NCBI GenBank assembly: GCA_016708785.1
Contig: JADJFC010000014.1
Location: forward strand, 62,001 to 126,000
Reading direction: 5' to 3'
Source: Bacteroidota bacterium
GTDB lineage: Bacteria; Bacteroidota; Bacteroidia; AKYH767-A; 2013-40CM-41-45
DNA length: 64,000 bases
The translations under genes and the position numbers were made by a program. Positions within the stretch are counted from its first letter, which is position 1; each line of letters begins with the position of its first letter. The notes under the pieces were generated by a model. That model made no database searches and was not told the DNA's origin. It was given only the letters and a program-made list of their open reading frames with translations. Below are positions 37,129 through 46,217 of this stretch, piece by piece.

Positions 37129-38346
37129 TTAAATCAGTGATTGTTCCCTTGCTTCTCTTCTTTCTAATAATCTAAAGCCCAATGCAGTGACTAAGAACAA
37201 TCCACCCATAACCCACCACATGGCAGTAAAACCAAAATTGTATGCAATTTGACTTCCTGTAGCAGGACCTAATACTTGCGCCACTGCCCATGCCATTGTA
37301 AACAATCCGGCATACTGTCCGCGGTTGTGAACATTAGTTCGGTTCATTGCATGAGAATTCATAAACGGAAGAGAGAAAATTTCGCCGGCAACACAAATAA
37401 GTGTTGAGATCAATGCGATGAAAAATCCGCCGGGAAAGAAATTAAAGATGAGATAGGAAAGTCCGAGCAAAGCAGAGCCTATAGAAATAAATCGCAAGGT
37501 GTTTCGCTTTCCATCTATGGAGTGTACAACAACCATTTCGAATGCAGTAATTACAAGTCCGTTCAGCGCCATTAAAATTCCGATATAGCTTTCTGACAAA
37601 TGAAAATCTGTTTTGAAGAAAACCGGTTGAGTAGTGAAGAGCTGAAAGAATGTGAATGCATAAAGAAACACACAGAATATATAGATAAGATAATTCTTAT
37701 CTGTATAAGCAGATCTAACGAAATCAGGTTTCGGCTCAGCAACCTTTTGTGTTGCTTTATTTTTTGAAGGCGCGAGTGCAAAATAAAGAAATATTGCAGC
37801 AAGAATATTTGTTGTGCCATCGATCCAAAAGAGCAGGTGATAATTTTTTGATGCGATCAATCCGCCTAGCGCTCCGCCAAATGCCCAGCCTACATTAATT
37901 GCAAGTCTGTTCAAGGCAAACGAACGTGTTCTGTTTTCAACAGTGCTATAATGAGTAATAGCCGAAGAATTAGCGGGTCGGAAAGCTTCATTTACAGAAG
38001 CAAGAACAAAGCTTGCAATACAGATATGCGAAAATTCTGTTAGCTGACCGATCACAAAGAACATCAATCCACCGCCAATTAATGCAAACAACTGAATAAA
38101 GTAAAATCCGAATTTATCGGTAAGCTTCCCTCCTAACCAACCTCCGCATACAGCTCCGCAACCAAAGCAAGCCATTACCCATCCGGCTTTCCCTATTGTA
38201 TAACCCAATGCGGTAGTAAGGTACAATGTCATGAAAGGCATAACCATTGTTCCGGCCCGATTCACGAACATTACCATTGACAAAAGCCAGGCAGAAGTCG
38301 ATAGACCACTGTAGGCATCTTTATATAAATTTTTTATTTTTTCCAC
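37129..38346 (-). CDS. MFS transporter
   Basis: A 405-residue major facilitator with 12 predicted transmembrane helices. The signature loop between helices 2 and 3 is GGWLGGKLTDKFGFYF (about residues 67-82). The second half has the matching HNRGQYAGLFTMAWAVAQVL segment. It resembles the drug/sugar-efflux (DHA1) type, but the substrate cannot be predicted. It lies upstream of phhA on the same strand, so co-transcription is possible. Confidence 0.88.
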   Translation of the reverse strand: MEKIKNLYKDAYSGLSTSAWLLSMVMFVNRAGTMVMPFMTLYLTTALGYTIGKAGWVMACFGCGAVCGGWLGGKLTDKFGFYFIQLFALIGGGLMFFVIGQLTEFSHICIASFVLASVNEAFRPANSSAITHYSTVENRTRSFALNRLAINVGWAFGGALGGLIASKNYHLLFWIDGTTNILAAIFLYFALAPSKNKATQKVAEPKPDFVRSAYTDKNYLIYIFCVFLYAFTFFQLFTTQPVFFKTDFHLSESYIGILMALNGLVITAFEMVVVHSIDGKRNTLRFISIGSALLGLSYLIFNFFPGGFFIALISTLICVAGEIFSLPFMNSHAMNRTNVHNRGQYAGLFTMAWAVAQVLGPATGSQIAYNFGFTAMWWVMGGLFLVTALGFRLLERREAREQSLI

Positions 38347-38395
38347 TGCGATGAAGGTACTATTTCAATTTTGATCTTATTTAAATTTCAAATAA

Positions 38396-38622
38396 ATGCC
38401 ACGAATGATTGCCACGAATACACGAATAATAACGAATAATTGCCACGGATGCACGAATAATAACTAATAATTGCCACGAATGCACGAATAAGAATGAATG
38501 ATTGGCACGAATAATAACTAATAATTACTACGAATTATAACCAAGAATCACTATTCGTGCATTCGTGGCAATCATTCGTGCAATCGTGCATTCGTGGCAA
38601 TCATCCGTTCATTCGAGGCATT
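38396..38622. repeat. GCCACGAAT repeat cluster, site 2
   Basis: Direct copies of the unit GCCACGAATGCACGAATAA, with variants, fill the left side (38398-38530). Inverted copies (TTCGTGCATTCGTGGCAATC) fill the right (38550-38620). The whole could fold into a long branched hairpin. It lies upstream of the MFS gene and downstream of the unknown secreted-protein gene. No coding sequence is present in the 342-bp gap. Confidence 0.75.
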
Positions 38623-38635
38623 TATCCCAAAAACA

Positions 38636-38667
38636 AAAAAGGGACACGCGTGAACGTGTCCCTTTTT
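38636..38667. terminator. Bidirectional rho-independent terminator
   Basis: AAAAAGGGACACG and CGTGTCCCTTTTT form a perfect 13-bp stem with a 6-nt loop (38636-38667). It is A-rich on one side and T-rich on the other, so it works for both strands. It lies 21 bp after the minus-strand stop at 38689. Confidence 0.85.
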
Positions 38668-38688
38668 GAAATCGAGTACTTTTAATTT

Positions 38689-40254
38689 TTAATTAAAAGT
38701 AATGATTGCAAACTGCTCCATTTTTTTACGTTCACCAAAAAGGAGCATGTGGTCGTCATCGAATTGTTCACAGACCTTTGGACGAATGATGACTTCTGTT
38801 TCTGTATTGTCTAACAATATTTCACGAGTTAGTTTTCCTGAGTCATCCATCGTAGCTAAAACAACAACGCCATTACGATCAGAAAGATTAAAGTTTTTCA
38901 ATCGTTTTGTTTTTTCCATATCCATATTGTCTTTGTGATCATTATAGATAAAAGAAAGTCTGTCTCTGTTTACAGCCATTGCAAATGATGAATAAAATCC
39001 ACCATCATTTGTAGAGATTTGACGTTTAGGTATTTTCTTCGCCCATTCAATCTTACCGGTTGGGTCAATATTTACAACGATGATGTCATTATAATAGTAA
39101 TCTGTTCGAGTACAATAACTGTTACCACAACGATACTGAATGTAGTTGATAAAAAACTGTTCACCAATAAGCATTACACCGCCATCTTCTCTCTTAACCA
39201 AAGTTCTAAGATCGTATTGGTACAATTCGTCATCCTTTCCCTTTTCTTCTCTTTTCTTTGCTTTCTTTTCGTCCTTTTCGCTCATATATTCAGTCATGAA
39301 TTCCATATCGAACTCTTTCATGTTAGAGGCTTTCACAGCTTTTGTTATTGGATCAAGAGTAAGGAAGAAGCTTCCATCAACAGAGCTCAACCCCTTTTTA
39401 CTGTAAAAACCTGCACTGATAATGTCTCCATTTGAATTTCTTGAAAACGTAATGTCAGTGATATAATTGTCGCCAAGTTTTATCTCATAATCAATCTTCG
39501 AATCTCCATTATCACCATATGCAATCACATGGTACATATAATTAACCATGCCTTTCACTCTTGTTTTCACTTTATCTTTATAAAGTTTACCAAGCACATA
39601 AAAATTTCCATCATCACCTACAATAAATTTTTGTCTAAAAAACAACGTATTCAAATAAGGCAATTCAAGGTTTTTTCTCCAAATCAAGTTTAGAGAGCTA
39701 TCAAGAATTGCAACATTGAATTGCTCGTTCTCTTCCTTATCGGTTGGGATACTTTCAATAACCATCATATAGGTTTCAGAAGGCGAATAAACAATACTGA
39801 ATCCTCCTTTGTCACGACGTTTTTCATAAGTGATCTCAGAAAGTTTTTTAAGCTTTCCTTTAGAAGTCATATTTTTAGAATTGACTTCTTCAGCATATAA
39901 CGTAGTAGTTTTTGTATCCTTGTCTACGTTTGTTTTAAACATATAAAGTTTATTTGCAAAATAGCCTCTTGAGTGAAGTTCATATTTTTCTTTAGTGGCT
40001 TTGTCTTTCTCTTCAAAAGTAATGGTAAGTGGGTTGCTTAGATTTTTATCAATCTTTTCGATCATGGCATCTGACTTCTCATACGCTGACAAATAAAAAG
40101 CATTGTCATCATATCCCAAAAAATCAGTGATCGATCCCTTTTTTGAGCCTTCAAGTTCCGGGCCCCATTTTACTGAAGCAAATTTGGATTTGTGCTGCGC
40201 TTCAACGGCTGTCGAACAGATAGCTACGAGTACAACTAGTAATTTAAGTTTCAT
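38689..40254 (-). CDS. Unknown secreted protein, possible beta-propeller
   Basis: A 521-residue protein with a signal peptide (MKLKLLVVLVAICSTAVEAQ). The ATG at 40254 is preferred over an upstream one at 40278, because it gives a standard leader. The body is rich in beta strands with repeated patterns such as DDNAFYLSAYEK, DDGNFYVLGKLYK, DGGVMLIGEQFFI and DRLSFIYNDHKDN. This fits a propeller-like repeat fold. No domain is recognised. It is divergently transcribed from the PEGA-trypsin cassette, sharing its 92-bp intergenic region. Confidence 0.6.
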   Translation of the reverse strand: MKLKLLVVLVAICSTAVEAQHKSKFASVKWGPELEGSKKGSITDFLGYDDNAFYLSAYEKSDAMIEKIDKNLSNPLTITFEEKDKATKEKYELHSRGYFANKLYMFKTNVDKDTKTTTLYAEEVNSKNMTSKGKLKKLSEITYEKRRDKGGFSIVYSPSETYMMVIESIPTDKEENEQFNVAILDSSLNLIWRKNLELPYLNTLFFRQKFIVGDDGNFYVLGKLYKDKVKTRVKGMVNYMYHVIAYGDNGDSKIDYEIKLGDNYITDITFSRNSNGDIISAGFYSKKGLSSVDGSFFLTLDPITKAVKASNMKEFDMEFMTEYMSEKDEKKAKKREEKGKDDELYQYDLRTLVKREDGGVMLIGEQFFINYIQYRCGNSYCTRTDYYYNDIIVVNIDPTGKIEWAKKIPKRQISTNDGGFYSSFAMAVNRDRLSFIYNDHKDNMDMEKTKRLKNFNLSDRNGVVVLATMDDSGKLTREILLDNTETEVIIRPKVCEQFDDDHMLLFGERKKMEQFAIITFN

Positions 40255-40312
40255 TTTTTTTGTGGTTAGAGGATGCAATTAAATAAAGATTATGTTATAA
40301 ATCAATAAATAT

Positions 40313-40320
40313 TACATTTG
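40313..40320 (+). promoter_or_regulatory. Predicted -7 element of PEGA-trypsin cassette
   Basis: TACATTTG is an exact TAnnTTTG match, 26 bp before the ATG at 40347. A clean -33 TTG is not seen at the expected 19-21 bp spacing. Confidence 0.5.
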
Positions 40321-40346
40321 TCGCCCTACCCTAAATCTACACAGGA

Positions 40347-41864
40347 ATGAAACATCCAAAAAGCCTGATTTATTGCTCTTTCATCGTTATTTCAATATTT
40401 TTAACCAGTTGTGCAACGATATTAAGTCCGGAAAAAGGCACCTATACTCTAGACAGTAATCCGACAGGTGCACAAGTCTTTGACGAAAATGAGAATCAAT
40501 TGGGAACAACACCATTTGATCTTAAGAAAGTGAACAAGAAAGTAAAAGTCTTGACCATTAAGAAAGAAGGTTATGTAAGTAAGGATGTCGCCATTTATAG
40601 AAAAACTAAAAATGGCTATCTATTTCTTGATGCAATGTTGTTGTGTATTCCATGCATCATCGATTTGCCAAGCGAAAATATTACAACCATAGAACCCCGT
40701 AATACTACAGTTGAACTGAAGAAATCACCTAAAGAATACGAACAATCTGTTATGCTTGCAATTGATAAAGTATCATATGAGAATCAAGATAAGATTAAAG
40801 GAAAGATCAATGGGGCTACAAAAACTCCGGATACAAAAGGAGTATCACGGACAATTGGTGAAATTGATTATCTGGAGAGCACAATAATTGAGAAATTGCA
40901 GAAAACATACATTGATCCTGTGAGTGTTTCAACAAACAACAATAGTAAATCAGGAATGGGGAAAGCGAAGCTGAGAGTGAAGCCTACGATTAACAATTTA
41001 GATTTTACTTTGAAGGGTAAATATTTGAAGATCTACGAAGGTCCGGAATCGATGAAGTGTACATGGAATTTCTATCGCACATCTGATTCAAAAGAAATAC
41101 TGGGAAGTATTGTCACTAACATCAATATTACAAGAAGCAAAGGTAGTAACTATACAATTTTAGATGAGTTAATGAATGAAGCAGTTGCAGATCTTTTATC
41201 GGTTGACACGCTTTACGATTTTTTAACTAAGAATGAAAAAACGTACATGTCTGAATCGAAGGGTAAAGAGATCAAACTTGTAGGTGCACCAAAACAAAAT
41301 TTTGAATCATCTAAGGAAATGCTAAAGTACAGTAAAGAAGGAGTTGTTACAGTCATTACGAAAGATGGATTTGGAAGTGGATTCATTGTTTCTCAGGATG
41401 GGTATATCGTAACTAATTATCATGTTGCCGATGGTCAGAAAAACAACATACAGGTCAAAATGAATTCCAATATTAAACTCAAGGCAACTGTTGTAAAGAG
41501 TAATGAAGAATATGATCTGTTGTTATTGAAAATTGATGTAGACGAACTGAAACCGCTTTACATAGGAAAAAGTGAAGACATGGAAACAGGAGATGATGTG
41601 TATGCAATTGGAACACCATTGGAAACAAGTCTAGGGCAATCAATAACAAAAGGTATCATTTCCGGAGTACGTGAAATTGGCGGAATGAATTATTTGCAGA
41701 CAGATGTTAGTATTAATTCTGGAAATAGTGGCGGTCCACTTATTAATGATAAAGGAGAGGTCATTGGCGTAACCACGATGAAGCTTTCAGGAAAAGGGAT
41801 TGAAGGAATCGGATTTTGTATTCCTTCAAAAACTGTATTAGAAATGTTGAATATCAAATTTTAA
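40347..41864 (+). CDS. Lipoprotein with PEGA domain and trypsin-like protease domain
   Basis: A 505-residue envelope protein. It starts with a lipobox (FLTSC, Cys at residue 22), then a PEGA domain (residues 30-70: LDSNPTGAQVFDENENQLGT). A linker and a helical/beta region run to about 310. The end is a trypsin-like S1C protease domain with a complete triad: H359 (NYHVADG), D390 (EEYDLLLL) and S461 (SINSGNSGGPLIN). There is no PDZ domain, unlike classic DegP. It is followed after 2 nt by the first of three related secreted proteins, suggesting that it processes or monitors them; that link is inference. Confidence 0.88.
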   Translation: MKHPKSLIYCSFIVISIFLTSCATILSPEKGTYTLDSNPTGAQVFDENENQLGTTPFDLKKVNKKVKVLTIKKEGYVSKDVAIYRKTKNGYLFLDAMLLCIPCIIDLPSENITTIEPRNTTVELKKSPKEYEQSVMLAIDKVSYENQDKIKGKINGATKTPDTKGVSRTIGEIDYLESTIIEKLQKTYIDPVSVSTNNNSKSGMGKAKLRVKPTINNLDFTLKGKYLKIYEGPESMKCTWNFYRTSDSKEILGSIVTNINITRSKGSNYTILDELMNEAVADLLSVDTLYDFLTKNEKTYMSESKGKEIKLVGAPKQNFESSKEMLKYSKEGVVTVITKDGFGSGFIVSQDGYIVTNYHVADGQKNNIQVKMNSNIKLKATVVKSNEEYDLLLLKIDVDELKPLYIGKSEDMETGDDVYAIGTPLETSLGQSITKGIISGVREIGGMNYLQTDVSINSGNSGGPLINDKGEVIGVTTMKLSGKGIEGIGFCIPSKTVLEMLNIKF

Positions 41865-41866
41865 AC

Positions 41867-42559
41867 ATGAAAAAAACATCCGCAGGAGTACTTTTGGTAA
41901 TAGTATTGCTCCTAAATTATACAAATGCTTATTCACAAGGTATCAAAGTTGACTTCCTTGGGTACACAGGAATAGCGGATTGGTATGGAACACAAATGTT
42001 CTATGGATTCGGATATGATCATAATCTGGGTGAAAAATTATCAGTTGGATTAACCTATAAGAACGGGTATACCCTCGACGACAATTCGAGTTCAGTTCAA
42101 GTTGACTACGGTTTCCCTTCTTCTGATGGCGATGTGCTTTTTTCTGTTTATCATACTAATGAATGGCATGAGTTTGCATTCACGTCAAAATATTTCTTTA
42201 CCGATAATTTAGACGGCAGTTATTTTGTATCCAGTGGCATATCGTTATTTAAAGTAAAAAATGGATATAATATTCCGAGCATTGATGTGGAAAACTTGGG
42301 AACTGTTTCGGTTTATCAGGATCTTAGAACGGGCTACAACGAACAAGACATTACTTTGATTCCGTTTTCTCTTGACCTTGGTCATCGTGGCGATTTTGAT
42401 GGATTGTATTATGAAATCTATACTGGTATCGCTTTCACTCCATTCGGAGCACACCCTGATGTAGAACCAGCATTTCTCGCCAATCATGGAGTAGAAACAA
42501 GTTTCAGTCCGATATCCTTTCACGTTGGTATGAGCTTTGGCTTCGGCTGGGCAGACTAA
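41867..42559 (+). CDS. Secreted beta-barrel-like paralogue 1 of 3
   Basis: A 230-residue protein. The ATG at 41867 is chosen because it gives a clean signal peptide (ending NAYSQG); a longer frame would overlap the protease gene. Motifs shared with the next two proteins are GYDHNLGEKLSVGLTY, FTSKYFFTDNLDGSYF, SSGISLFKVKN and VEPAFLANHGVET, ending SFGFGWAD. Alternating aromatic strands fit an outer-membrane beta-barrel. I do not recognise the family. Confidence 0.7.
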   Translation: MKKTSAGVLLVIVLLLNYTNAYSQGIKVDFLGYTGIADWYGTQMFYGFGYDHNLGEKLSVGLTYKNGYTLDDNSSSVQVDYGFPSSDGDVLFSVYHTNEWHEFAFTSKYFFTDNLDGSYFVSSGISLFKVKNGYNIPSIDVENLGTVSVYQDLRTGYNEQDITLIPFSLDLGHRGDFDGLYYEIYTGIAFTPFGAHPDVEPAFLANHGVETSFSPISFHVGMSFGFGWAD

Positions 42560-42585
42560 TTTATAATAAGGGAGGTCAGAATAGA

Positions 42586-43266
42586 ATGAAAATATTATCA
42601 CAACCAATAATATTAGTTTTGATCATCCTCCTAAACTCAGCGAATGTAAATTCACAAGGGATTAAAGCAGGAGTTGGCTTTTCTGGCATTACACAGAGGT
42701 ATACGAATCCGAATTACTTTACGATAGGATATGATCAAAATCTAGGTGAAAAAATTTCTATTTCGCTGACATATAATTTGGGATTCCCACCGAGCAACGA
42801 CGTTGAACTGACATACGGTTTTCCATCGGCTGATGGCAATGTACAATTCAGTGTTAATCACATTTGCACATGGAATGAATTTTCATTCACTTCGAAATAT
42901 TTCTTTCGTGATAATTCAGACGGCAGTTTTTATTCTTCCAGTGGCGTAAGTTTATTGAAAGCAAAAAACGAGTACGAAGTCACTTCTCTTTCTGTTGATG
43001 GAAATTCAACCTATACAAATTATGGGGATCTGAGCGAAGGGACTTATGATCAGGATATCACATTGATTCCACTATTTCTTAACATTGGATATCGCGGTGA
43101 ATTTGAAGGATGGTACTTTGATGTTTATGCCGGCATGGGAATTTTACCATTCGGAGCAAACCCCGATGTAGAACCCGCGGCTTTAGCAAATCGTGGAGTA
43201 GAAACAAGATTTGCACCAGTATCCTTTCAGTTTGGAATTACATACGGAATCAGCTGGGCTAACTAA
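42586..43266 (+). CDS. Secreted beta-barrel-like paralogue 2 of 3
   Basis: A 226-residue homologue of the preceding gene, 26 bp downstream. Same leader type (ending NVNSQG), and conserved FTSKYFFRDNSDGSFYSSSG and VEPAALANRGVETRF, ending GISWAN. Differences are spread over the surface strands, which suggests an old duplication with divergence, possibly for different ligands. Confidence 0.68.
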   Translation: MKILSQPIILVLIILLNSANVNSQGIKAGVGFSGITQRYTNPNYFTIGYDQNLGEKISISLTYNLGFPPSNDVELTYGFPSADGNVQFSVNHICTWNEFSFTSKYFFRDNSDGSFYSSSGVSLLKAKNEYEVTSLSVDGNSTYTNYGDLSEGTYDQDITLIPLFLNIGYRGEFEGWYFDVYAGMGILPFGANPDVEPAALANRGVETRFAPVSFQFGITYGISWAN

Positions 43267-43300
43267 AAGAACATCAATCTAACCCTAATATAACATTCAA

Positions 43301-43990
43301 ATGAAAATATTTTTAACAAGAGCTATTCTGGTAATCTCTCTGCTTCTTAATTATACTAATGTAAATTCACAAGGGATCAGACTTGATGGTATTTGTTATT
43401 CAGGCATCAATAATCACTATTCAAGCGCAGGATATTGGGGATTGAGTTATGATCAGAACTTTGGCGAAAAACTCTCCCTTAGTCTATCTTTTAGAACACC
43501 GTTCTCTTCTAACGAGGGTCTTTATGTGAATGAAGTACAATATGGTTTTCCTTCTATCGATGGAGATGTGCACTTTACTGTCTATCACATAAACGACTGG
43601 CAGGAATTTGCATATACTTCAAAATATTTCTTCAGTGATAATAGTGACGGAAGTTATTTTGTTTCAAGTGGGATTAGTCTGATGTTAGCGACAAATACCT
43701 ATAATCTTAATTACTTGGATGTCGATGGAAATTCACAATCAAGTTACGGTGATCTTGCGGTGGGAGAATATGAGCAATCAATTACTCTAATCCCATTTGC
43801 TTTAGACCTTGGTCATCGCAGTGAATTCGACGGATTTTACCTTGAATATTATGTGGGGGCGCAGTTTCTTTTATCCGGAGCAAATACTGAAGTTGAACCG
43901 GCGTCATTAGCAAATCATGGAGTTGAAACCAGATATTCATCCGCTTCTATCCATGCGGGGTTATGTTTAGGATTTAGCTGGGTTAAATAA
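43301..43990 (+). CDS. Secreted beta-barrel-like paralogue 3 of 3
   Basis: A 229-residue homologue, 34 bp after the second paralogue, with leader ending NVNSQG and YTSKYFFSDNSDGSYFVSSG, VEPASLANHGVETRY and the end GFSWVK. It is the last gene of the cassette and converges with thiL, with only 3 nt between the stops. Confidence 0.68.
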   Translation: MKIFLTRAILVISLLLNYTNVNSQGIRLDGICYSGINNHYSSAGYWGLSYDQNFGEKLSLSLSFRTPFSSNEGLYVNEVQYGFPSIDGDVHFTVYHINDWQEFAYTSKYFFSDNSDGSYFVSSGISLMLATNTYNLNYLDVDGNSQSSYGDLAVGEYEQSITLIPFALDLGHRSEFDGFYLEYYVGAQFLLSGANTEVEPASLANHGVETRYSSASIHAGLCLGFSWVK

Positions 43991-43993
43991 TTC

Positions 43994-45031
43994 TTAAAAC
44001 GCCTTCCAACCTTGTGCTTCGAGTTTCACCTGATTGCCAGACTTGTCAACAAGATGTAATCCTTCTTCCTTTGCAACCATGTGTCCGACAATTGAAATGT
44101 CAAGATGCATTCTGATTTTCTCGTAGTCATCTTGCTTGATCGTGAAAAGTAATTCATAGTCTTCTCCACCACTTAAAGCGCATACAGTAGGATCAAGATG
44201 AAACTCTCTTGCTTTTTCAAATGTTTGAGGATCGATCGGGAATTTGTCTTCGTACAAAGTGCAACCGGTTCCGGATTGTTTACATAGATGCATTACTTCT
44301 GACGACAATCCATCAGAAACATCGATCATTGAAGTTGGATGTACTTTTGCTTGTTTTAATTTCTCAATAATATCACGACGCGGTTCCGGTTTAAGTTGTC
44401 GCTCCAGAATATAATCCGCATTACTTAAGTCCGGCTGAATTTTTGGATTCTCCAGAAAAATTCTTTTTTCTCTTTCAAGTAATTGTAGTCCGACATAAGC
44501 TCCACCCAAATCACCGGAAACACATATTAAATCGCCAACATTTGCACCACTACGATAAACGATATCTTCTTTCTTTGCTCTTCCAATTGCAGTAATTGAA
44601 ATTACCAATCCGGCAGTAGATGTTGTTGTATCGCCACCGACCAGGTCGACAGAATATTTATCGCATGCCATTTGAATTCCTTCGTAAAGTTCTTCGATGG
44701 CTTCGAGTGAAAAGCGATTTGAAAGCGCAACAGCCACAACAATTTGCTTTGGAATTGCATTCATTGCATAGATATCGCTCAGATTTACTGCGACGGCTTT
44801 GAAGCCAAGATGTTTTAAAGGCTGAAAAGTAAGATCGAAATGAACACCTTCAACGAGCATATCTGTAGAAACGACAGTTGCATCACCTTCGTTATTGATT
44901 ACAGCGGCATCATCACCAATGCCCTTTACCGATTCCGAATTTTTCAATTCGACAAATGATGCCAAATGATCGATCAATCCGAACTCCCCGAGAGAGCTCA
45001 ATTCAGTGCGGTTTTCTTTGTTTTCAAACAT
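43994..45031 (-). CDS. thiL: Thiamine-monophosphate kinase
   Basis: A 345-residue ThiL. It phosphorylates thiamine monophosphate to the active cofactor thiamine diphosphate with ATP. Family motifs are GIGDDAAVI, STDMLVEGVHFDLTF, VGGDTTTS and SGDLGGAYVGLQLL, with SGGEDYELLFT near the end. The ATG at 45031 (MFENKENRTEL) is preferred; an upstream ATG would begin in the intergenic repeat. The following repeat cluster (45062-45148) contains no promoter I can see. Confidence 0.94.
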   Translation of the reverse strand: MFENKENRTELSSLGEFGLIDHLASFVELKNSESVKGIGDDAAVINNEGDATVVSTDMLVEGVHFDLTFQPLKHLGFKAVAVNLSDIYAMNAIPKQIVVAVALSNRFSLEAIEELYEGIQMACDKYSVDLVGGDTTTSTAGLVISITAIGRAKKEDIVYRSGANVGDLICVSGDLGGAYVGLQLLEREKRIFLENPKIQPDLSNADYILERQLKPEPRRDIIEKLKQAKVHPTSMIDVSDGLSSEVMHLCKQSGTGCTLYEDKFPIDPQTFEKAREFHLDPTVCALSGGEDYELLFTIKQDDYEKIRMHLDISIVGHMVAKEEGLHLVDKSGNQVKLEAQGWKAF

Positions 45032-45059
45032 CCGGCAAAAGTACAAAGAATGCCTGAAT

Positions 45060-45155
45060 AATTGCCACGAATGCACGAATGAATGCTAGGAATAATTGCC
45101 ACGAATGCACGAATGATTTATAAGAATCATTATTCGTGCATTCGTGGCTTTAATT
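45060..45155. repeat. GCCACGAAT repeat cluster, site 3
   Basis: Two direct copies of AATTGCCACGAATGCACGAA (the second with GCCACGAAT at 45098) are followed by an inverted copy ending at 45148. The inner pair 45098-45114 and 45132-45148 is a perfect 17-bp stem. It lies between thiL and the YitT gene, both on the minus strand. Confidence 0.75.
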
Positions 45156-45182
45156 AAAGTTTAGGTTTAAAGAAATGTCAGG

Positions 45183-46148
45183 CTAAACTAAATGTCGCTT
45201 CTTGATCATTCCGCCTTTAGTATCCTTTATACCATGGGTAATTAAAAAAGCCTGATTGTCGATTTTTTCAATCTCGGATTTCAATGTCGACATTTCCAAA
45301 CGTGTGACGACAGAAAAAATAATATCAACTTCATTCAATCTGTGCCCATGCGAACCGTAGCCGCGTTTACCTCTATAAATAGTTACACCGCGACCTAATT
45401 GTTCAGTGATCATTTTACGGATAGCTTCACTTTTTTCGGAGATGATAGTAACACCCGTATATTCTTCAATACCTGAAATTAGATAATCGACCGTTCTGGA
45501 TGCTGAAATATAAGTAAGTATAGAATATAACGCTTGTTCAATTGAAAGCACAAAAGCTGCGACACAAAAGATCACAATATTTATAATGAGAATGACATCA
45601 CCAATAGAGAGCACTGATTTACGGGTAATTGACAACGCAAGAATTTCAGTACCGTCAATAACACTTCCGCCTCGCATTGCTAATCCAATTCCAACACCTA
45701 GAAAAAATCCGCCAAAAACGGAAACCAGTAATTTATCTGTTGTAAGGATCGGATAAGGAATAAAAACCAGACAAAGTGCAAGTCCAATAATTGCAGTAAG
45801 TGTTTTAAGTGCAAAAAATTTATGAATTTGTTTATAGCCCATGTAAATAAATGGAAGATTAATTACAACAATTAACCACGCTAAACTAAAACCGGTCACT
45901 TCAGAAACCAACAAACTGATTCCCATTACACCGCCATCGATAAAACCATTCGGGAGTAAAAAACTTTTTAGTCCTAATCCCGCACTGAGCATTCCGACAA
46001 CAATTAAAAATCCGTCGCTGAATTGCGTTCGTGCATGAATTTTAAAAGACTTGTAATCCTGTTTACCTGCTCTACGAAAAACCTGTCCATTTTTCTTTGC
46101 ACGATTTTTAGCATAAGTAATAAAAAGAGATTGATAAATTGGATTCAT
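45183..46148 (-). CDS. YitT family membrane protein (DUF161 and DUF2179)
   Basis: A 321-residue protein with five to six transmembrane helices (motif LPNGFIDGGVMGISLLVSEV, and FGGFFLGVGIGLAMRGGSVI). A cytoplasmic C-terminal DUF2179 domain follows (ITEQLGRGVTIYRGKRGYG). This is the YitT family, whose transported substrate is unknown. The ATG at 46148 is preferred over one 51 bp upstream, which adds an unrelated peptide. Confidence 0.88.
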   Translation of the reverse strand: MNPIYQSLFITYAKNRAKKNGQVFRRAGKQDYKSFKIHARTQFSDGFLIVVGMLSAGLGLKSFLLPNGFIDGGVMGISLLVSEVTGFSLAWLIVVINLPFIYMGYKQIHKFFALKTLTAIIGLALCLVFIPYPILTTDKLLVSVFGGFFLGVGIGLAMRGGSVIDGTEILALSITRKSVLSIGDVILIINIVIFCVAAFVLSIEQALYSILTYISASRTVDYLISGIEEYTGVTIISEKSEAIRKMITEQLGRGVTIYRGKRGYGSHGHRLNEVDIIFSVVTRLEMSTLKSEIEKIDNQAFLITHGIKDTKGGMIKKRHLV

Positions 46149-46217
46149 ATATTCAAAATTAATGAGAGTTGCATTGATTGAATTAAAAAAACAATGCAAC
46201 TCTCAGGATAAGTACTA

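Noticed and set aside
39019..39435. Plus-strand open frames opposite the unknown secreted-protein gene
   Set aside because: They are antisense shadows with biased Ser/Phe composition and no domain.
41816..41866. Longer start for the first beta-barrel paralogue
   Set aside because: It overlaps the protease gene and adds a peptide unrelated to the paralogues; the start at 41867 gives a clean signal peptide.
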